Assembly: GCA_006176705.1 (NCBI GenBank)
Contig: QRFJ01000295.1
Span: 389,001 to 453,000 of the forward strand
From: Cocos nucifera
Taxonomy: Eukaryota; Streptophyta; Magnoliopsida; Arecales; Arecaceae
Reading direction: 5' to 3'
DNA: 64,000 nucleotides
Shown: piece by piece, positions 36,402-47,251 of the stretch
How positions within the stretch are numbered: the stretch's first letter is position 1
Layout of the letters: each line of letters begins with the position of its first letter
Program-made: the position numbers and the translations under genes
The notes under the pieces: model-generated
Told to the model about the DNA's origin: nothing
Seen by the model: the letters and a program-made list of their open reading frames with translations, nothing else
Database searches by the model: none

Positions 36402-37627
36402 TACCCTCCATATGTGCCACATATACTATATAAAATCATCTATTGAAGGAGCGACTTTCAGTAAAATCATCCGTTCAATCGGTGATTTCAATTGGATCAT
36501 CCTCTACTTTTCTTCCATCAACATCTTTGTTCCCTGCCATCCGACATCCATCTCCACCCGACCATCCATCCATTTCCTACCATCCGATCACTGCATCTCC
36601 GCCCGACTCGATCATCAGTCCCACGCCTAGTCCCCTTAGTCCGCTCCATTTGGTCCCCCCGCCCCCTCATCCATCCCATTTGATCTTGTTTTTTATTTTT
36701 TTTTAATTTTTTGGTTCCTTGCCCCTATTCCCCCCTCGGTCCCCCACCCCACCCCACCCCACCCTCGGTTCCCCCATACGGCCCCATTTTGATTTTATTT
36801 TTTTTTATTTTTTTTATTTTTTGGGTTTCATGTCCCACCCCCGATCCCTCTTATCCCCTGTTGTCCAGTCGATAGTTTTCCACTCGGCCTGATCTCCGAC
36901 CTCACCCTCGGTCCCCGTCCCCACCCAGCACCCCTCGGGTCCAGATCCTGCAGTCTTTATACCAAGATCCTCAATCAGGTAAATTAGATATTTTTTATAT
37001 ACTAATATTTAAATATTTTTATATTATTATGATTAATTTATGCTAGGTTATTTTATTTTATTTATAATAATTAGATTAAATATATTAGTTGCATTATGTA
37101 AATTAAAACTGCTTTAATTTCTATAATCTTATATTAATTATATTATAATTTATTATAATTTAAATAATTATAATTAAATTTAAATTAATTTATAGTAAAT
37201 TAGATTATACTAAGTATTTTACTTTGAATTAACTTACATGAACTCTATCATTTGATTAAGTCATGTCAATTTAGTGTTAAGTTAAATTAATTTGTATCAT
37301 GTATTTGATAAATTTGAATAATATAAGCCATGTTTTAAATCTATATCATGTTATATTGTAATAATTTTGTATTAATTTTATTTATTTTTTATTAATTTAA
37401 TAAATATAAATATAATTGAAGTTTAATTTATGTATCTAAGTAAATTAGGTTATACTAATTAGTTTATTTTGAATTAACTTATGTGAATTAGATTAATTTG
37501 ATTAAGTTGTGTCAATTTAATGCTAGGTTAAATTAATTTGTAGCATGTATTTGATCAATTTGAATAATTTGATCTATCCTAATCTGATTAATTTATTTTG
37601 TAGATAGTAGAAATAACAGAAATAGTA
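36402..37627. other. MULE 5' region: subterminal repeats, C-rich tract and AT-rich leader
   Basis: Contains subterminal repeat words, a C-rich low-complexity tract (about 36640-36960, with runs such as ccccaccccaccc) and an AT-rich stretch. In the latter, about 125 bases beginning near 37197 recur near 37440 with point changes. A 'ttttgtag' just before 37610 could be a splice acceptor for the transposase gene. No protein is recognisable. Confidence 0.55.
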
Positions 37628-39844
37628 ACAACGTTGTGCTATATCAATAATTCTATAGTCAAAGGACCATATGGAATAGAGTATACTAGCTAACCATAAA
37701 AGATCATTAGATTGAAATATGGAATAAAATTCGAAGAGTTGGAGGATAAGTTATATAGAATTTTTCGTATAGATAGAAGTACAAATAGAATAATAGTAAT
37801 ATATAGATATCCCACCATTGTACAGTCGGTAATTCTGAAATACGAACATATTTCGATTGCTGATGATGAAGATATGGAGATAATATTTTTAACTATAAGT
37901 TCACATTCTTGTTTATCCGGTATGAAGTTATACATTGATGTATAATCTATTGAGGGCACCAGAACTTTTTTCGATTCGAAGTACGATGAAGTAGCCGATC
38001 GGGATATTAGATTGACAATACAGACGAGTGAACGGATTGGAGCTTCTAGTCCCTATATGGCCAGCATTCCATTGAATACTGGTTCAAGAGATACGGAGGT
38101 TCATTTGGCAATGGATAGTGATGTGCCAGAATCTATTGTCAGACAAGCCTTACTATACATGGTGGCCAAAGATGCTGTTCATATTGACAATCGGCTTTTT
38201 GAGAAAGATGTATATAGTGAAGAAGGTATGGATGATGATGCTCCATAAGTAAGTACATCCCATGATGTACATTTTTCATCTAATGTAGAGCATCCAAATT
38301 ATCCGGTGTTTAAAGCTCCCTCGGTTACATTTAGGAGCATTGATTGGACAGCTGTCAATGCATCAACATCTTTCGGATTGCTAGCACCTTGTAGTTACTG
38401 GGAAAGAGATGATGAGTTTCATAAAGAGCTCCATTTTGCAGATAAGATAGAACTACAAACTGCTGTAAGACAATATTCAGGGGACACATATCGTGAATTC
38501 AATGTTGTTGACTCAAATCCAAATCTTTGGATTATTAAATGTAAGAATATGAAGTTAGGATGTAATTGAAAGCTCCGAGCCATTACGCGAGTTGGTTTTT
38601 TTGAAATTACAAGATATGCTAGTTCACATACATTTATTTCGATCGTGCTTTCACAAGATCATTCTGGACTTGGCTCGAATTTCATCGCTAATGAGATACG
38701 TGTGATCAAGTTTATAAAAGAAGTATCCATAATTTCCATCAAGGATATTAGTGCAGTCTTAAAGAATAGATTCAATTACACTGTCGATAATAGAAAACTA
38801 TAGGAGGCGAAGCAAAAAGCAATGACAATGGTATATGGAGATTGGGATAAATCATATGACCTATTGCCCAACTGGCTGCGCACTGTAGAACAATTTAATC
38901 CTGAATTTTGGATGAAGTTCATTAGCGATCCTAGTGGTCATCCATCATTTACTACATTCGATCGTATTTTTTGGGCATTTGCACCGTCGATTGTAGGCTT
39001 CAAGTACGGTAAACCTGTAATCAGTATTGATGCTATATTTTTATATGAAAAGTATCGAGAGAAGTTGATAATTGCAACTATTGTCGATGAAAATAATCAG
39101 ATTTTTCCACTTTCATTTGCAATAGTAAATGAAGAGTCGACAGATACTTGGGGTTGGTTTTTAGCTTGCCTAAGATCTCTTATTGGACCACGTTAGGATA
39201 TATGTCTAATTTCAGATCAGCATGCAGGTGTATTATTTGCTGTATAAAATGAATATTTTGGTTGGCAGCCATCCTATGCATATCATGTATACTGTCTATG
39301 CCATGTAGCTAGCAATTTCAATACTAGATTCAGGGATACAAAACTAAGAGGTTTGTTGAAAAAAATAGGTATGCAAACACAATCTAGAAAGTTCGACAAA
39401 TATACGAAGAAAATTGAAAAAATGAACTTAGAAGCCTTCCAATGGTTGTTTGAAATTTCAGTAGAAAAATGGTGTCTTGCATATGATAGTGGCTGAAGAT
39501 TTGGTATGATAACTATAAATTTATCTGAATATTTTAATAGTGTGCTAAAAAATACTCATTTTCTATCGGTAACTTCATTGGTACAACTCACTTTCTTCCG
39601 ACTTATATCGTATTTTGATGGAAGATGTGCCCAAGCAGAGGACACATTATGTAGAGGTAAAAGATTTACTCCGTTTGCTATAATTCGAGTGATTGCCAAT
39701 CAATCTAAAGTCACATCCCATAATATAACAAGATTCGATAGATCAAGTGGGATGTTTCAAGTGCAAATGGCATTCTGTGGACCTTACATGAACAGAGACA
39801 ACAATACCTAAGTGAGTTCTTAATGCAAGACTTTTTTTAATAGC

Positions 39845-39887
<43 letters not shown>

Positions 39888-40293
39888 TAGATTTAATTGA
39901 AATGTGTAGATTGTAAGGTTATCAGAGCATACATGTACATATCAGAAATGACAATGCTATCATTTGCCCTGCTCCCACTTGATGGCTGCTTGTGCCCATG
40001 TATCAATTAATTTTTGGCGATACGCTGATGGTTGTTACAATATGGATGAATACCATCATAGTTACAGTCATTAATTTTATCCAATCCCGCATGCTGATTA
40101 TTGGTCACAACAAACAAATGATATGCTGATAGTTCCACAGTTCCTTCGATTACGGTAGAGTGGAAGACCACGATCCTCGTGATTTAGGAATGAAATGGAT
40201 TGGATAGAAGTTGGCAATAGGCCTAAGTGTCGGATTTGTAGCCAAAAAGGACATGACAGACGTTCATGTCCAATAAATAGAGCATGTACATGA
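37628..40293 (+). pseudogene. MURA-type transposase of the MULE, broken by in-frame stops
   Basis: One reading frame runs from about 37628 to 39811 with all parts in register. It holds an N-terminal PB1-like segment (IVIYRYPTIVQSV), a MuDR-type DNA-binding region (YSGDTYREFNVVDSNPNLWIIKC), and the MULE catalytic domain with Asp in ISIDAIFLYEKY, Asp in LISDQHAG and the C-x2-H block CLCHVASNFN. After an intron-like gap with a (TA)n tract at about 39850-39885, exon 2 (about 39946-40293) has SWIM-type CYHLPCSHLMAACAH and ends with a CX2CX4HX4C zinc knuckle at 40228-40269 (CRICSQKGHDRRSC). Stops in frame include 37943, 38246, 38567, 38801, 39194, 39245 and 39494, plus three in exon 2. The full domain set shows an originally autonomous transposase; this copy cannot make one. 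Confidence 0.9.
39850..39885. repeat. (TA)n microsatellite in the inferred transposase intron
   Basis: About 17 TA dinucleotides between the two transposase coding blocks. Confidence 0.85.
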
Positions 40294-40541
40294 ATGAATA
40301 GAGGCAATATTATATGATGAATCTTATGTTATTTGTAATATTTCTTATACATTATCATGAACATATCCTTTACTTTATAATCTATATCATTTGATATTAA
40401 TCTATGTTCTCTTATCTTATTAATCTTTACTAATGATTGAAGCAAATGGTATTTGATATTAATCTTTAATGTGTGCTCTAATCTTTGTAATCTATACTCA
40501 TTTTACTAAACAATTATATATGGCTGCAACATATAGTATTT

Positions 40542-42487
40542 ATGGAGTCAGGTCTGTTAGATCCATCTGTCCTCCATTCACAAGCTACTCATCACTCTTC
40601 GACCATCTAGGATGGTCGGATATTTTTTTTTATTAGTTGAGCAATTTTTTTTATAATTTTAATATTAGCTGCTATATAAAATTTTTAAAGTGCATCTATA
40701 ACTTATATATCATTTTTTATCGGATGTTACAGGAGTCCACTTTTTTACAATGTCGACATCGAAATCTGATTAGATCTCGGGTGACTCCATTGGATTTATG
40801 TATAGTGCCATATTTACAGCAAACCGAGTTTTATAGTATCTCCCGCATTGGATTTATAACGTTAGACTGGCACTTGATCACCACATTCATAGAGCGGTGG
40901 TGCATGGAGACACATATGTTTCATCTACCGCATGGTGAGTGTACTATCATTTTGGAGGACATTAGCATTCAGTTGAATTTACCAATCGACGGTCTTCCAA
41001 TGATAGATAGTACACATCATGATTGGCAAAAGATTTGTTTTGATCTTCTAGGAGTTGTCCCACCCCCTGATAGACTAAAGGGTTCCCAATTGAGCACTGT
41101 ATGGTTAGCTGAGCAGTTCGATAGACTGCCAGATGTTGCAGATGATGTTGCCATACAACGTTATGCTAGGACATATATTTTATAGGTATTAGGAGGGTAT
41201 CTATTTTTAGATAAATCTAATAGCTTAATTCATCTTATGTTTTTATCATTACTTACCGATTTTAAGACCGCGGGTCACTATAGTTGAGATAGTGCCGATC
41301 TAGCTTGGCTATACAGAGAGCTTTGTAGAGCATATAGGATAGATACACACCAAATTGTGGGACCCTTGATTTTGCTACAAGTGTGGACATGGGATAGATT
41401 TTCTTATATTGCACCCCATAGATTAGATCGACCTCCTGTAGATCTTATTATGGATTTGGCAGATGGAGGCATCTTACCAGCTGGATCACTAGCCATGAGG
41501 TATGTATGTAATGTTGAATACGTTTTATTTACCTATATATGCTTTGTTGACTAAAACATAAATTGTTAACGCTCAATTGTGCAAGTGGAGAGATATTTTT
41601 TAGTAATGGAGGTTTTCACTCATGTGCTGTGGATGTATAGATATCATCTTGATCGACTTCGATCTGGGCAGGTAAACTTCTAAGTGATATATATGTGTTA
41701 TGTATTTTTCAATCGTGTTTGATTCAAATTGGCTTGCAATACTAATATCTATAATATTTTTTTTTAAAAAAAATTATATGGCAGCCATATACTCTGGATG
41801 TCCTTGCACATCTATCAGATTTTTGCTTCGTAGGATAGGATATATGGCATTATCGGGTGCCACTCCTATGTTTTTATATTGTAGAGTGGTACCATCCCGA
41901 TAGAGTGATGCGACAGTTTGGGATCCATCAGATTATTCCACTTTCATATGACATGGATTTTAGACTGCACCATATCGATCTTAGAGGTCGTTTGAATCAG
42001 GATTGGAGCAGTACTCATCATAATTTTGTTGCGATATGGAAGCATCGACCAAATCATGTTATGGACGGACCAGCAGTCGATCGTCTCATGCACTACTATG
42101 ATGATTACATGGAGTGGTATCGTCGCATCATTCATCATTTCATTTATCGATCTGGTGCGATGTTTGATTATCTGATAAGTAATAATTAATTTATTATATT
42201 ATTATATTATTTTTCTTATTTTTTTGATCGATCCTTTTTTTTAGAGTGATAGTTTGTCCCAGATTCATCATCTTTGTAGCCCAGAGTCTCTGTCCATCTC
42301 TAGGCCAGTTGTACAGGATATTTGCACGATGGTACTCCATGCAGTTGATGAGCACGAGCATATCTCCATGCAGTACGGTGCAGCAGGATCCACACCATCA
42401 TCTTATCAGTATCCATCATCATTGGGAGTGCTGCCTGATCCGTACTACAGCGCTAGTCGATCCTATACCACATGCACAAAGTTTTAG
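40542..42487 (+). pseudogene. Plant mobile domain (MAIN-LIKE / 'PP7 long form' type) gene inside the MULE, broken
   Basis: Starts ATGGAGTC with the family N-terminus LLDPSVLHSQATHHS. After an intron ending ttacag at 40732, exon 2 (40733-41499) carries the mobile domain: FITLDWHLITTFIERW, THMFHLPHGECTIILEDI, LNLPIDGLP, then GPLILLQVWTWDRF, closing on ATGAG/gtatgt. A block near 41585-41670 gives HVLWMYRYHLDRLR. Exon 4 from 41785 gives PYTLDVLAHLSDF, FYIVEWYHPDRVMRQFG and WYRRIIHHFI. A last block (about 42245-42487) has no known motif. Stops fall at 40606-40608, 41183-41185, 41285-41287 and in exon 4. Host relatives (MAIN, MAIL1) act in silencing and meristem maintenance; transposon-borne copies have unknown function. 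The family name is from remembered motif patterns. Confidence 0.85.
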
Positions 42488-42999
42488 ATGCCAAAGTTCT
42501 CTTTATTCAGTTCTTATATGTCATTTGATGCTTACATGCATGATGACATGACATGATTTTAGTCCGTTTTTGCTAGCACATTTTGGAGTTATCCATCAAG
42601 AAGCTTCTAGTCATACAGCAGGCATTACATGTGATAATGCTATAGATGATACTGTCATAGATTTCGATCGTGGCATTAAGGAGCATGGCGGTCCGAGTGA
42701 AGCATAATCTATCCCACGTCGTCGATAATCGTCCAGAAGAAAGCGACGACTGCCTTGTAGAACTTAATTTTTTTTTAATAGATTTTATTGTACCCATTTA
42801 AGAAATCTTTTTTTGTTTTATAATATGCATGTGGACTAAATTTGTTAAATTGAGCATATTTGTACAACCCAGATTGTTAGTTGTATCAATGAAACTATTT
42901 ATTTATCGTTTGTGTTATGATGATGTTATGATGGATGATTTCTGAATTTTAAGTAGTTTGGCAGGTTGGAGCTAAGCTAAAGAAGCAGGATGTTTCTGG

Positions 43000-43610
43000 G
43001 AGGTTAGGTTCGAAATCCAGGTCAGTCTGGTGAACCTAGGCCCTGGTGAACCTGGATCGATCGATCGAACAAAACCCTGGTCAGTCTGGCACATCAAATT
43101 TCACCTCTGGGCCCTAGTCAATCTAAATCGATCGATCGGGCAAAACCCTGATCGGCATAGCTAGTTGGAGTCGATTGGAGCTTAGGAGGTTAGGACCGAA
43201 ATTCAGATCAGTTTGGCATATCGAATTCCACCTCTGGGCCTCGATGAACCTAGATTGGTCGATCGAACAAAACCCTGGTCAGTCCGACACATTGAATTGC
43301 ACCTCTAGGCCCCAGTCAACCTGGACTGGTCGATCGGACAAAACCCTGGTTGGCATAGCTGGTTGAAGCCGATTGGAGCTTAGGAGGTTAGGACCAAAAT
43401 TCTGATCAATCTGGCACATCGAATTCCACCTCTAGGCCCCAGTCAACCTGAATCGATCGATTGGACAGAACCCTGGCTGGCATAGCTAGTTGGAGTCGGT
43501 TGGAGCTTAGGAGGTTAGGACCGAAATCCTGATCAGTTTAGCACATCGAATTCCACATCTTGGCCCCGATCCACCTAGATCGATCGATCGGCAAAACCAT
43601 GGTCGACCGA
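43000..43610. repeat. Tandem array A of the MULE, four higher-order units
   Basis: 'taggaggttaggacc(g/a)aaat' or a close variant starts units near 43001, 43187, 43384 and 43508, giving spacings of about 186, 197 and 124 bases. The longer units contain an extra internal copy of a block of about 68 bases built on 'ggcacatcgaatt(c)cacctct(g)ggcccc' and 'gatcgatcg..caaaaccctgg'. No coding potential. Confidence 0.8.
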
Positions 43611-43939
43611 TTTGGCACTTTTAGTGCAATTTTGGTCGACCACTCGAATTGGCAGAGATTCGCAGTCGACCGATCGTGGTTAATCGATCCAATAGGCCGA
43701 TCGACTGATATAATGCACATTTTGCATCGATTTTCTATGGTCAACTAGTTGAAATATAGGTCGATCGGCTGCAGCCGACCGTCCTTTGGGTCGGTCAACC
43801 ACTCTAGTACTTTCCTGAGCCCATTGGTCAACCTAGCGATCGACCACAAAATGCTCAATTTTTTTTGATTGACTGGCTTAGACACTGGTCGACCACCATG
43901 CGATTGATCGGTATGAAATTATGGTCGATCGATCGCGGT
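43611..43939. repeat. Degenerate spacer rich in GGTCGACC-like words
   Basis: Between the two arrays, 'ggtcgacc' and 'gatcgatc' type words recur without a fixed period. It looks like decayed array sequence. Confidence 0.5.
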
Positions 43940-44740
43940 CGATCAGACAAACTATAGGTCGACCGATCTTAACCCTAATTGGCCAATCTACCTGATCGAT
44001 CAACTTTGAAACTCTGAACGATCGATCGATCTATAAATTAAATCCATGGTCGACCGGCCTTAACCCTAATTGACCAATCTACCTATTCGATCAAATTCGA
44101 AATCCTGAACGATCGATCGATCTATAAATTAAACCCATGGTCGATTAGCCAAAAACCCTAATTAACCAATCTACCTGATCGATCAAGTTCGAAATCCTAA
44201 ACTATTGATCGATCTATAAATTAAACCCATGGTTGATCAGCCAAAAATCCTAATTAACCAATCTACTCGATCGTTCAAGTTCGAAATTCTAAACGATCAA
44301 TCGATCTGTAAATTAAACCCATGGTCAACCGGCCTTAACCCTAATTGACCAATCTATCTGTTCGATCAAATTCAAAATCTTGAACGATTGATCGATCTAT
44401 AAATTAAACTCATGGTCGATCAGCCAAAAATCCTAATTGACCAATCTACATGATCAGTCAAGTTTAAAACCCTGAACGATCAATCGATCTATAAATTAAA
44501 CCCATGGTCGATCAGCCAAAAATCCTAATTGTCCAATCCACCCGATCAATCAAGTTCAAAATCCTGAATGATCAATCGATCTATAAATTAAACCAATGGT
44601 CGACCGACCTTAACCCTAATTGACCAATCTACCTATTCGATCAAATTTAAAACCCTGAATGATCGATCAATCTGTAAATTAAATCCATGATCGATCAGTC
44701 AAAAACCTAATTGATCGATCTAGACGATCAACCCATCTGT
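43940..44740. repeat. Tandem array B of the MULE: 91-92-bp units, about eight copies
   Basis: 'ct(a/g)taaattaaa' occurs at 44031, 44122, 44214, 44306, 44397, 44489, 44581 and 44672, a strikingly regular 91-92-base period. Each unit also holds 'catggtcga', 'ccaatcta' and a self-complementary GATCGATC core. Units differ by scattered point changes with almost no indels. Confidence 0.95.
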
Positions 44741-44925
44741 AAAATGCTTGGAATAAAGTTTAGGATAACATAGACTAATAATACATAATTCATTACAAAC
44801 AAACAACATTACATATTAAAAAATAGAAAAAGTACATAATTCATCATCATCTAAGGCTTTAAAATAGTACAATAAGAAGCTAGAGGTTAATCATCTACGG
44901 TAGGATCCTATGGAGATGGAGAAAA

Positions 44926-45987
44926 TTAACGATAAAAATGCTGTATGAACTGATCAAACCGTGCAAACCCCTCGTCCATACGTCTAAATTTCTCTTTGAC
45001 ATCAGTCTCTAGTGCATCGAATCGAGCAGACAATGCATGAACATCATAAGATTGTTGATCAGACTGCATATGGTGACTGAGCTCTGCTATGTCGGAAGGC
45101 TGTCCTTCTTCTTCACAAGCAGATGTACGCTTCCAACCATCATCTCCAAAAATATAGCCCATATGCCTTAGAGATTACTTGTCATAGGTATCTGTGGGTC
45201 TGACCGCAACAACTTCATCATCATCGATGATAGAAACATCAAAGGCCTCGAAGATAGCAGTCAAAACAGCTCCATAGGACAAACAGATTTTGGATTTTTC
45301 AAGGCATTCAATCATATAGCTTATTATTATATATGGTAGATTAACTCTATCATTCGAAAGAATGTTTGTGAGGAGATAAATATCCATGTGTGATACATTA
45401 TCTCTATGACCTTCTCTAGGCAGAAAATTAAACGTTAATATATGATGAATTAATTTATTTTTTAGTGGTAATAAATATGCACTAGGTTTACTTGTGTGCC
45501 CTAAACTATCATCCTCAAAAATAGTTCTAATACAACTACGATAACCTAATCTATTATGATTCCAACAAGTCATATTAAAATATCTATCACCAACTGATGG
45601 AATACCTAGAATTTGACCAAGAATATTACAGTCAAACTCTATCATCTTGCCTTTCATAAAAGATAAAATAGAATAAGCTCATCTATCAAAGCTAAAATTA
45701 CTATAAAAATATTTAACTAACGCAGGATATGTTGGTTTGCTTAATATAATCATAGAAAGCAAATCCATTCGTTTAAAAAGAAACTCAATTCAAAAATCAC
45801 TAAAAGAACTTAACTTAACTATTCTTCTCCCTACAGCTTTTCGTTGAGAAAAAATCGATCGAAAATTTTCACTTGACTCAAAGTTTAGAAATAAATCTCC
45901 TTCATACCTATCCCGAGACTTTAATTTTTCTTTTTCTACTCGAGTTTTTTTTTCTTTCGAAATATTTCCACCTTTTCTTAAAGCCAT
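44926..45987 (-). pseudogene. Third MULE gene, opposite strand; resembles 'putative plant transposon protein' (Transposase_32-like) family
   Basis: A single minus-strand frame of 354 codons from the ATG at 45987, interrupted by TGA near 45790, TGA near 45685 and TAA at 45175; everything else stays in register. Features in order: a lysine-rich start; NFRSIFSQRKAVGRR; a hydrophobic block ending PALVKYFYSNFSF; ILGIPSVGDRYF; LLPLKNKLIHHILTFNFLPREGHRD; DIYLLTNILSNDRVNLPYIIISYMI; an acidic stretch; and a C-terminal amphipathic part (FDALETDVKEKFRRMDEGF). The R-x-F-x-Q-R-K start and the FLPREGHRD motif recall the large plant family annotated as putative transposon protein; no enzymatic activity is known for it. 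The match is from memory and should be treated as tentative. It faces the other two MULE genes. Confidence 0.7.
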
Positions 45988-46484
45988 GAGACTGATTCAA
46001 CCTGGACTACACGGACGAGGGAGAGAAAGGGTTCTCTAGATGCCTAAAACACCAGAAGGGTGGAGAGAGATTATCAAAATTTTTGAGATGATTTTAAAGA
46101 TAAAAGGGATGAGAATGGCAATTATTATGATTTTTTGAATATTTGATGGAGAAAAAGAGGATTTAGGGATTTTAAAGGAAGCTAGAGATGGAAAGAATTT
46201 TAAAGAAAGCTAGAGGTGGAAAGAGTAAGAAGTGGGTTTTTTTAGAGTAGAATCTTCTTGGATGCAAGATGGGAGGGGCCGACGGGAGATTTAAAGCCAA
46301 GAAATCGCTAGTTGAACTAGCATCTTTGAAATCACCAGTTGAAGTAGCGACTTCAAAGTCGCCGGTCGAACAAATGAGTTTACCTAAACTCGTCTATTGG
46401 ACCAGCGACTTTGAAGTCGCCACTTTAATTAGTAATTTTTTTTGGTTAGCTCATCATGCTGGCAACCTGGGGAGCTGAGCTGGT

Positions 46485-46596
46485 CTTGAAATCACCTCTT
46501 CAACAGGCAATTTCAATGTGGCACCTAGTTTTGAAAATAAGTTTGAGATGGGGATATTTTTAAAATTAAGTATTAAAATAGTAATAAAAAAAATTC
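46485..46596 (-). repeat. MULE right terminal inverted repeat
   Basis: Reverse complement of 36290-36401 with scattered mismatches, ending ...aataaaaaaaattc next to the target duplication. Just inside it (46300-46430) lie repeated short palindromes around 'gcgacttcaaagtcgc'. Confidence 0.9.
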
Positions 46597-46605
46597 GTGA
46601 TTGTG
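46597..46605. repeat. 9-bp target-site duplication of the MULE, right copy
   Basis: gtgattgtg, identical to 36281-36289. Confidence 0.9.
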
Positions 46606-46999
46606 GAAGCCTTTTAGTAACAGCTTGTGTAACTCTCTCTCTCTCTCTCTCTCTTCTTTTCTTTTCTTTAATTTTTTTTTTATAGAATAGCTTGTGTAAC
46701 CTCTAGGGCTTGTTATTTTATAAATAAATATTATAAAAAAATAATTTTTTTATAGATTAATTTATTTATATTTTTATATTTTTAAAGATGAAAAATTATG
46801 TTTTTATGGATAATATTTATCCATAAAATAAAAAAAAATATCCATCTAGAGGATGGTTAAATTATTTTTTCATGAGTCTGTAAAGTAGGTATTTAATTTT
46901 ATACTTAAAATACTCCATTCTTATTTTTAATATCTCTATCATTTAATGCTCAATAACTCAGTCATCTACTTTCTTCAAATTTAAAAAATATAAAAAATA

Positions 47000-47242
47000 G
47001 GATTTTGCTAACGAGTGTCTCAACTCGTTAAGAAGTATTTAATGCTCCTTGAAAACAACAAAACATCTAGATCAAGATGATATTAAAGGCAAAAATTATT
47101 ATGAAGGATATGATAGGTATAATTATTTTTATAAAAAAATTATTTTGCCTTTAATATCATCTTGATTTAGGTGTTTTGTTGTTTCCAAAGAGCATTAAAT
47201 ACTTCTTAACCAGCGCCCTTAGGGTACTCGTTAGCAAAATTC
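47000..47242. mobile_element. 243-bp foldback MITE with long inverted arms
   Basis: The left arm (g)gattttgctaacgag... and the right arm ...ctcgttagcaaaattc are inverted repeats of about 100 bases; shared inner words include 'aagtatttaatgctc' and 'aagatgatattaaaggcaaaa'. Flanks taaaaaata (46991-46999) and ttaaaaata (47243-47251) agree at eight of nine positions, suggesting a 9-bp Mutator-type duplication. No open frame. Confidence 0.75.
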
Positions 47243-47251
47243 TTAAAAATA

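Larger units (their letters stand above)
36290..46596. mobile_element. Complete, decayed Mutator-like element (MULE) carrying three gene-like units
   Basis: Bounded by 112-bp terminal inverted repeats (36290-36401 and 46485-46596) and flanked by a perfect 9-bp duplication. The plus strand carries a MURA-type transposase (37628-40293) and then a plant-mobile-domain gene (40542-42487). Two tandem arrays follow (43000-43610 and 43940-44740). The far end holds a third gene on the minus strand (44926-45987). All three genes have in-frame stops, yet reading frames, splice-like junctions and motifs can be followed, so decay is by point change, not large rearrangement. MULEs with plant mobile domain genes are known in plants. 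The combination with a convergent third gene and satellite-like arrays is what stands out. Confidence 0.92.

Noticed and set aside
43940..44740. Array B considered as centromeric satellite
   Set aside because: Only about eight units, fully inside the MULE boundaries; a local element array is simpler.
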